From Saprospiraceae bacterium (GTDB lineage: Bacteria; Bacteroidota; Bacteroidia; Chitinophagales; Saprospiraceae): a stretch of DNA of 64,000 bases. Every line of letters starts with the position of its first letter. The stretch's first letter is position 1. The position numbers and the translations under genes were made by a program. This document shows positions 30,901 to 37,800 of this stretch, one piece after another. The notes beneath the pieces are model-generated. The model was not told the DNA's origin. It saw nothing but the letters and a program-made list of their open reading frames with translations, and made no database searches. The DNA is taken from the NCBI GenBank assembly GCA_029263015.1, contig JAJCYI010000163.1:1-64000 (forward strand), given 5' to 3'.

Positions 30901-31290
30901 GAGGGACGAGGACTGGTCCGTGACGAACAGTATAAATTTTACTACATCACCGAACAGGCCCGCTTTTATGATGGGTATTACGAAAAAGCAGGAGAGTTTC
31001 AGCATGGGGTCGCGGTGGTGCAAGTGGATGGGCGCTGGGCAATTATCAACCAGCAGGGCATTGAAATTATCCCTCCAAAATACGATAAGATCGAGCAGTT
31101 TGAAAATGGCTTTGCTAAAGTCCGCATTAAAGGTTTTAATGGCCTGTCAAATACCCAAGGTGAAATGATTGTGCAGCCCGATTACGAATACATCAGTTAT
31201 GCAGGAGAAGGATTGTTCCGTGTAGAGCAAGGCGACAAAGTTGGGTATTTTGACATGGCAGGAAAATGGGTTTGGGGACTACAGGAGTAG
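27901..31290 (+). CDS. WG-repeat protein, secreted (start placed at the ATG 27901)
   Basis: Many copies of W/YG-[LIF]-[IV]-D-x-x-G-x-x-[VI]-x-P-x-[YF]-D, e.g. KKWGLMDADGRIVKQPIYDAI, GRWGFVDANGLEVVPCRFDEV. Confidence 0.95.
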   Translation: MRKQTTPNRFPLLTAAVLLLLSIGATAQSLFPIKKDKKWGLMDADGRIVKQPIYDAIGEFKEFGFAIMQRNGRVGMLDNKGREAVPPKYDDVKMLDNRLVSVMENGQWQVLNINGKMVLPPGYERVEVLKGEQSKAYLAYQMDSKWGIVDEQGKIVAKPKFDEIVVLENVPKKVKGLYFQTKKENLLGLLLPIGKELLIPSVDEIWVYNENLVFYKKELRWGAINIAGQEVLKPLYSHFSRLSDNFIKLISNNSPSLFSLVYNKLVSKEAFEAFYPFSDEYVLCKKNRLLGLVDHCGSVVLSAQYNEIQPYDGDVFRANLQGRWGIVTLDDLTLIPFDYDYIAPMKQGLCVVIQNKQLGIANHLGEVVVKPRFNRILLEDDQAKAYLGRKLTLFNFDKKRRLEDENKFGKHFTIKITRESEPPTQLWGNATSPYQLDKFEWFYSPKYDKWGLRRLDNGEVQIEPSFHQVQVEKEVGLTLVGIEIKQEVSFDRTSYRYEMAYGLVQNDTGLLVHEVDLFDIRLQDFDEGLPVARCIFTNGKHGLVNRIGKIIRKDFSFLGEFENGVARVATKGRISASLKGRPHHLGRLREYFVQQLPPITLTDYTQFDLNIDRFGYLTCDECNWGYIDTLGEYTVAPQYTFARDFTNNVGIVADGEKWGMVNSRGKTLLPCQFDDLGFIDKTGNQVLRIFKKEEKYGLIDTLGRLAVGVQYDKIGSFSNGRLAVMRHGRWGFVDANGLEVVPCRFDEVGTYSEGWAPARLGSKWGFIDKNGEVELEFTFSKVGFFRDGLAPAKKSGPRFGYIDKLGNWAIQPQYVRAAEFDRGVAQVVELQGSSYRTGLIGTDGNHVVRPKYVSISAFNQFGIAVACLGGNPNRFTLINLHGTNITTQSFRSIERFSEGLARVRKKSGYGFVNLQGEVVIEAKYSKASDFIEGRTAVWENGRCGFIDTEGKYVVEPEFSRCMDFKDGKAIVFKGNQRAGLIDLDGNFVIEPGINRLLDFAEGRGLVRDEQYKFYYITEQARFYDGYYEKAGEFQHGVAVVQVDGRWAIINQQGIEIIPPKYDKIEQFENGFAKVRIKGFNGLSNTQGEMIVQPDYEYISYAGEGLFRVEQGDKVGYFDMAGKWVWGLQE

Positions 31291-31301
31291 TACTTTTTAT
31301 T

Positions 31302-31366
31302 AATGGTGAATGGTGAATAACGGAATTTATTATTTTCATCCAAACACAGATTCACCATTCACCATT
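31302..31366. terminator. Inverted repeat, possible bidirectional terminator/hairpin
   Basis: AATGGTGAATGGTGAAT (31302-31318) / ATTCACCATTCACCATT (31350-31366); perfect 17 bp. Confidence 0.5.
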
Positions 31367-31369
31367 ATT

Positions 31370-31470
31370 TCATTCCAATACTCTCACCGCTCTTTTTGCA
31401 GATGGAAAGTCAGGATCGACCTCCTACGCCTTTCGGTAATATTTCAGCGCATTGTTTTTATCTCCAATAT
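31370..31470 (-). pseudogene. TPR-protein C-terminal remnant
   Basis: Minus-strand reading IGDKNNALKYYRKA*EVDPDFPSAKRAVRVLE*; TPR-like with an internal stop. Confidence 0.5.
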
Positions 31471-31631
31471 TTAAGTAGGGTTTCCTCAGAAATAGGAATG
31501 CTGAAGAATGCACTAAAGAATGCGATTTTCCATAAAAACCCTTGCATTTGGTATGTTATTTTTCAATATAAATAGCTGACATTCAGTATATTAACCCCAT
31601 AATAAGAAAACCACAATTAGGATAAAAAAAA

Positions 31632-31746
31632 GCGGCTCTTTGACAAATCCTGTGAAAATGTTCAAATTAAATTGAAAGAAGAAATTCAAAAGGTGACACC
31701 TTTGACCCGCTCCGAAAATCAAAATCACGGGATTAGTCAAAGAACC
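31632..31746. repeat. Palindromic dispersed element, family B copy 1
   Basis: Ends GGCTCTTTGACAAATCCTGTGA / TCACGGGATTAGTCAAAGAACC pair 19/22; central AAAGGTGACACCTTT; homologous in inverted orientation to 50553-50683. Confidence 0.8.
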
Positions 31747-31751
31747 AAAAA

Positions 31752-31792
31752 AGCCCACAAACCAAAATGGCTTGCAGGCTTTTTTTAGAGTT
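31752..31792 (-). terminator. Possible terminator of the giant adhesin gene
   Basis: AAAAAAGCC...GGCTTTTTTT hairpin just beyond the minus-strand stop at 31804. Confidence 0.5.
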
Positions 31793-31803
31793 TTAGGTTC
31801 TTA

Positions 31804-34800
31804 CTATTGCTCAATAACAATTCTCTTCACAACTGACTGCTGGCCCTCAATTTTAATATCCAAAAGATATAGGCCATCAATGATTCCGTTCATGTCAAAT
31901 TGGTGGACTTTGCTACTTTCAGTTATTTCATAAACCGCTACTTTCCTTCCCATAATATCCATCAATTCTACTGTACCTTCCTCGACTATTCCTGAAAAAA
32001 GAATATTCAGAACAGAGGAAACAGGGTTTGGATACACTTCAACGACACTGCTTTCAGTTGGCAGATCACAGCCAGCACAGTTGCCTGGATTGACAAGTGC
32101 CTGGTCAACAGGTTCGGTGAAAGGACTTGGACAGCTATTATTGATGTCTGTGACGCTGTTGCAACCAGAAGCGTTGAAGAAGATGGTAACGCTACCACTT
32201 ACCCCACCATTTACCGGGTCTACCAGGTCCTTAACTGCACAGCAATCTGTCAAAACAAAATTGTAGTACATGAGGAAACTTCCACCTACTGTGCCCAAGG
32301 TCTGCAAACCGTTCAAAGAAGTCAGAGAAGAATTGAAATAAATAAACAATGTTCCTCCCACTTCCGCGAGATTGTCCAGACCCGACATACTGGTCAGACC
32401 TGTAAACTGAATAGTCAGGCTGCCAGTCACTTCAACAATATTAGCGAGTGAGGAAAGATTGGTTATTCCAGCACCTTGAATGGTGACAGTGCCGTCAATG
32501 ATAGCGTAACACGCTGGCCATTCATCCAAATCTGCTTGTGTGGCGAAAGTAACATTTCCAGTAAACGTTTCTCCAGAAAGGCCTTCATCAACATTGCCAT
32601 CGCAATTATCGTCGATGCCGTTGCAGACTTCCGTTTCGCCAGGATTGACATCATCATCATCATCATCACAATCGGTATCGATCGCTGTCAGTTCCGCTGC
32701 GACTTTATGACCTGTTGGGCGTTCGCATTGGACTACAAGTGTGAGAGGACTTTCACCATAACCGTCATCATCCGTATCGGGATACCATTCCTGTCCTGGT
32801 CTTTCCAATGGATCATTATCGTCACAATCTGTTTCAGGACCAACTAGGTCACCTTCCAATTTATAACCAGTAGGCTGGGTACAATTCTCCTCTGTCGTTC
32901 CATCAGAATAACCATCGTCATCTATATCCTTGAACCAGATTGGGATTACACCAGTTGCTGGATCGACGACTACTGTAAATGTTACTTCACAGATAGCAGC
33001 AATATTGAAAACTTTCAGTACCACATTATAAGTCCCAGGTGTCAGTGGACCAAAAAATCCAGTAAACTGGAAGTTCGTACCACCGTCAATGGAATAACCC
33101 AATTGGCCGCCGCCTGCCATCCCATCTATATCAATCGTGCCGTTGGCCTCACCTTCACAGGTCTCGTGTGTAACCTCAAAGGTGTAAGTGATAAACTCCT
33201 CTATTGTAACCTTGGCAGTACAGGTATTGGTATTGCCGCAGACATCCTCGCCTGTTAAGGTCACGGTGTTTTCACCTTCATCTAAACAAGTAAATAAATT
33301 TGGTGAAACTGAAACAGGTGTAACCCCGGAACAGTTATCAGTTGAATTGGTAGCATCAAATACTTGTGATGGCGTGATCGTGAGGTCTCCAGTAGCGGTC
33401 AGGGCTACAGAAATATCCTGGCATACTACTGTAGGAGGAGTAGTGTCGTCCACCGTAATGATCTGGTCACAGGTATGCATGTTCCCACAAATATCTTCTG
33501 CCTTCCACGTCCTTGTGATGGAATAAGAATAATCCGTACACGAGCCATCCATTGTCTGGGTGCTCACATCTGTTGAACTAATAGCTGGAGCCCCATCACA
33601 ATTATCCGTTGCGGTAGCCTCCCCAGTATCCATTGGATCAGTGCTCGCATCACATTCCACCGTAACATCGGCAGGGCAAGTAACAACAGGATTCGTAAGA
33701 TCTCCCACGGTAATCACCTGATCGCAAGTATGCATGTTTCCACAAACATCCTCGGCCTTCCACGTTCTGGTGATGGTATAAGAATAATCCGTACACGAGC
33801 CATCCATCGTCTGGGTGCTCACATCTGTCGAACTAATAGCTGGATTCCCATCGCAATTATCTGTTGCGGTAGCCTCCCCAGTATCCATTGGATCTGTGCT
33901 CGCATCGCATTCCACCGTAACATCTGCTGGACAGCTCACAACTGGATTGGTTTCATCAACCACGGTTATAATCTGGTCGCAAGGAATCATGTTTCCACAA
34001 TTATCTTCCGCTTTCCAAGTCCGAGTTATTGTGTAACTGTGATCGTTGCAGCTACCATCGCTTGTCTGTGTGCTCACATCTGTTGATGAAATAGTCGGAC
34101 TGTCATCACAATTGTCCAATGCCGTGGCTTCGCCTGTATCAGCAGGATCAGTACTCGCATCACATTCAACAGTGACATCAGTTGGGCACGTTATTTCTGG
34201 CGCTTTGGTATCCACTACCGTAATGACCTGGTCACAAGTCGTGCTCATGTTGCCACATACATCAGTCGCTTTCCAGGTGCGGACAATCATGTAATTCTGA
34301 TCGGTACACAGGCCAGTATTTGTTTGGTTGCTATCATCATCGAAACTAGGCACTGGGTTAGGGTCACAATTATCCATTGTCGTAGGATAACCTGTATTAA
34401 TAGGCCCTGGGCTCCTGTCACATTCAATCGTGATAGGAGGAGGACAAACCACTGTTGGAATAGTGTTGTCAACAACAGTAATGGTCTGGTCACAGGTAGT
34501 GCTCATGTTGCCACAGATATCGGTGGCATGCCAGGTCCTCGTAATGGTATAACTGAAACTAGTACAACCTGCACCTGGTCCACCTGCATCACTGGAATCG
34601 AACATCGGATTAGGATCACAATTATCCACCGCTGTTGGTGTGCCAGTATTGATAGGATCAATGCTCTCCTCACAACTTATAGTTTTACCCGGTGGGCAGG
34701 TTATGGTTGGAGGAGTGGTATCGGTGAAATGGATGAGCTGCATCTGTGGAGCGCTCTGGTTTCCACAGCCGTCATGGGCTGTCCAGGTCCGCTCAACCAC

Positions 34801-37800
34801 CCATAGTCCGGTCGGGCAATCGTTAAGGAATGGCCCGGTCAGCACATCTTGGAAAGCCATTTTCGGCAACGGATCGCAATTATCAGTTACAGGAATTGGA
34901 ACCGTCTTATGCACCGCCTCGACGAGACTGGCAAAGAGGTTACCCATTCCTGGTATTGGATTGTCGAACAATCCAACACAGAAACCTGGAGGGAACAGAT
35001 GTACGTATTCCGCCTGTGGCGGCACCCTATCTATTTCATCAAGTATAACAAGTGGCTGCTGATTGTAAAGGAAGAAAGGAGGAAACGGCATTTCCAACTC
35101 GAAAAAGACATCGAAATAACTACATGCCTTGGTATTATCACCAGGCACCTGGCCAACGATATGGCCGGTAGAAGGAGGCAGTGGTGCGCCAGGGCCTACG
35201 CCTGCACCAGCACCGACACGGAGTGTAAAACCTCCACCCGTCAGTTCCATCTGAATTATTTCCGTAGGAATCACGTCATTTTGGCCATTCAGCACAGCCG
35301 GACATGGTGCCGTCGGCAAAGCCAAATCCTGCGCAGCACCACGGTTCACCAATACAGGCCCAGAAAGCATAAGTTCTTGTTGTCCAGGTAAAGTGCAATC
35401 CAGTACGCCGCCAAGGTTGATACTCACTTCACCTGTGGACTGTATGACATCCTGCCCTGCGGGCAGGTCAAGGAACCAATCGGGCACTGGAGGCCCAAAC
35501 TGATCCTCTACCGACAGGCAAGAAGGATCGATGCGTGGATCTTGTGGTACGCCTGGAGGTACAGGGTTCAAATTAAAATTATCCGGCCATTCGAGGGTCG
35601 TATTGCCAGGTGCTGTGAACGTTGGTGCTTCTGTATCCTTAAAAGGAATCGTCTGTACACAAGTCATCATCAAACCGCAGGCATCGGTTGCTTTCCAGGT
35701 ACGGGTTACGATCCACAGGCCAGTCGCACAGTCGTTCGGGAATGGCCCAGTCAGTACATCCTGATAGGTTACTGATGGCGTTCCACAGTTGTCAGTAGCC
35801 GTAGGATTACCTGTTACGCTCGGATCGATGCTTGGATCCTGAGGGGTGTCTGGCCCTACTGGGCTAAAGTTGAAACCAGCAGGCCATTCAATCGGTGCCG
35901 GATCGGGCGGACAGGTTATACCTGGAGGGGTTGTATCTGAAAAAGTAAAGGTTTGTACACATGGGGAAGAGGTGTTGCCACAGGGGTCCATATTCGTAAA
36001 GGTCCGCTGTACAATCCAAAGGTTTGGACAATTGGCCGGAGTCGGCCCAACAAGCACATCTTGGAAACTAAATGCAACTGTACCACAATTATCCACACCA
36101 CTCGATTCACCAAAGGTACTTGTAGGAATGCTCGGGTCCTGTGGCGTGTTTGGCGGCACAGGGTTGATATTGAACCCAGTTGGCCACTCGATCACTACAG
36201 GGTTCACTGGGCAGGTGATGCTTGGTCCGGCGTTATCCTCAACTGTAATAGTCTGGTCGCAAGTCGTGCTCATATTATTACAGGCATCGGTCGCTTTCCA
36301 AGTACGGGTAATCACATAAGCAGCGTCGGTGCAACTGCCGTCCATCGTCTGTGTGCTGACATCTGACATGGAGATCATTGGATCCGGGTCACAATTATCG
36401 GTAGCGGTCGGCTCAATCAATTCTTGCCTGGCTTGAATAGGAGCGGTTGCTTGAGTAGAGCCAGACAACCCATCCAAAACACTTCCAGGTGCACCTACAA
36501 AATCTATCTGGTAAGAAATATCAAAAAAACTGTCCACATTAAAGTCACCACTTGGAAGCTGGGTCAAGGTAGTGTGTCCAGGACTCGGCAGTCCAAATCC
36601 CAACCCAGCTGTAATTTGTAATTGATCAAAATCCGGGTCGCCAAATATGGCCCCCTGCAATTGAAACATTTCGGTATCAAAATCCTGTACCGGATCGCCT
36701 GGGGTGCGAGGGCCTGAATGCATTTCGCCAGATACCGGCACCATAATCATCCTGCTAAACCCAGCCAAAGAACCAGTACCGGTCATATTCATTTCCAATA
36801 CAGCATCAAATATATGAACCTCTCCTCCAAGGCCTCCACCTGGCGCTGATGAGATAAGGCTCATTGAAACCATTTCTGTCTCTATCAATATCTCAGTCCC
36901 TGGAGGTAGCCCATCAATAATCAGAAATGGATCAAATGGTTGAGTTGCATAACCACAAAGTGGCGGCAGATCGATGGTACCAGTTCCATTATCTGGTTGT
37001 ACACAGCCCGTTGCTCCCAGAATTGGGTCGTCACATGCTACTGTCACATCTGGCGGGCAGGTGATTCCTGGAATAGTATTGTCAACCACCGTTATCGTTT
37101 GCACTTGATTGGGTGACGCAAGACCGCTACAGTCAACCAATGACCAGGTCCGTCTGATGGTACCTGTACCATTGCATCCAGTCAGACTAGGAACGTCAGT
37201 AAAAGTCGCATCCAAACCAGTACAGCAATCATGCATTTCGTCGGTTACATCGCCCGTATTTGCAGGAGAAGTATCATCTTCACAACTAATGGTTACATCA
37301 GGAGGTCTGGTAAAGGTCGCTGCTGGCAGGCTCGTTACCATCAGGTCCGCAGTAGCAGCAGGGGCAGGTATTTCACCCTGAACACCATCTGCCGACACCT
37401 CACTAGTGGTATTGGTATAGGTACCGGTACTTGCATCGCAAGGAATCAATATTTTAATACTGAACGAACAACTTGCTCCTGGTTCCAAATTACCATTCTG
37501 GAAAGAAAACATACCCATTCCATCTGCCGCTACAAAAGCGCCTTCTCCACAAGCACTTACGTCCGCTACGATTGGTGTGTTGACAGTGGTACCGGGAAGC
37601 ATCGCACCCAGGTCATCCATAAAGTCAATATCCTGAATGGCATTGACAGCGTCCAGGTTTTCTAAAGTAAAAGTGAGCATGGCCTCGCCTGCGGCAACAG
37701 CAGGCCCATCAAATGATTTACTCAAGTTCAAAGTCCTTACCTGTAAGTCATCAGTGGCAGTACCACCTTCAACAGGTACACCCATTAATTCCCCAGTTAC

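Noticed and set aside
33430-34300. Regularly spaced repeats resembling a CRISPR-like or satellite array
   Set aside because: The 255-bp period is in frame (85 codons) and encodes HYR-like protein repeats; not CRISPR.
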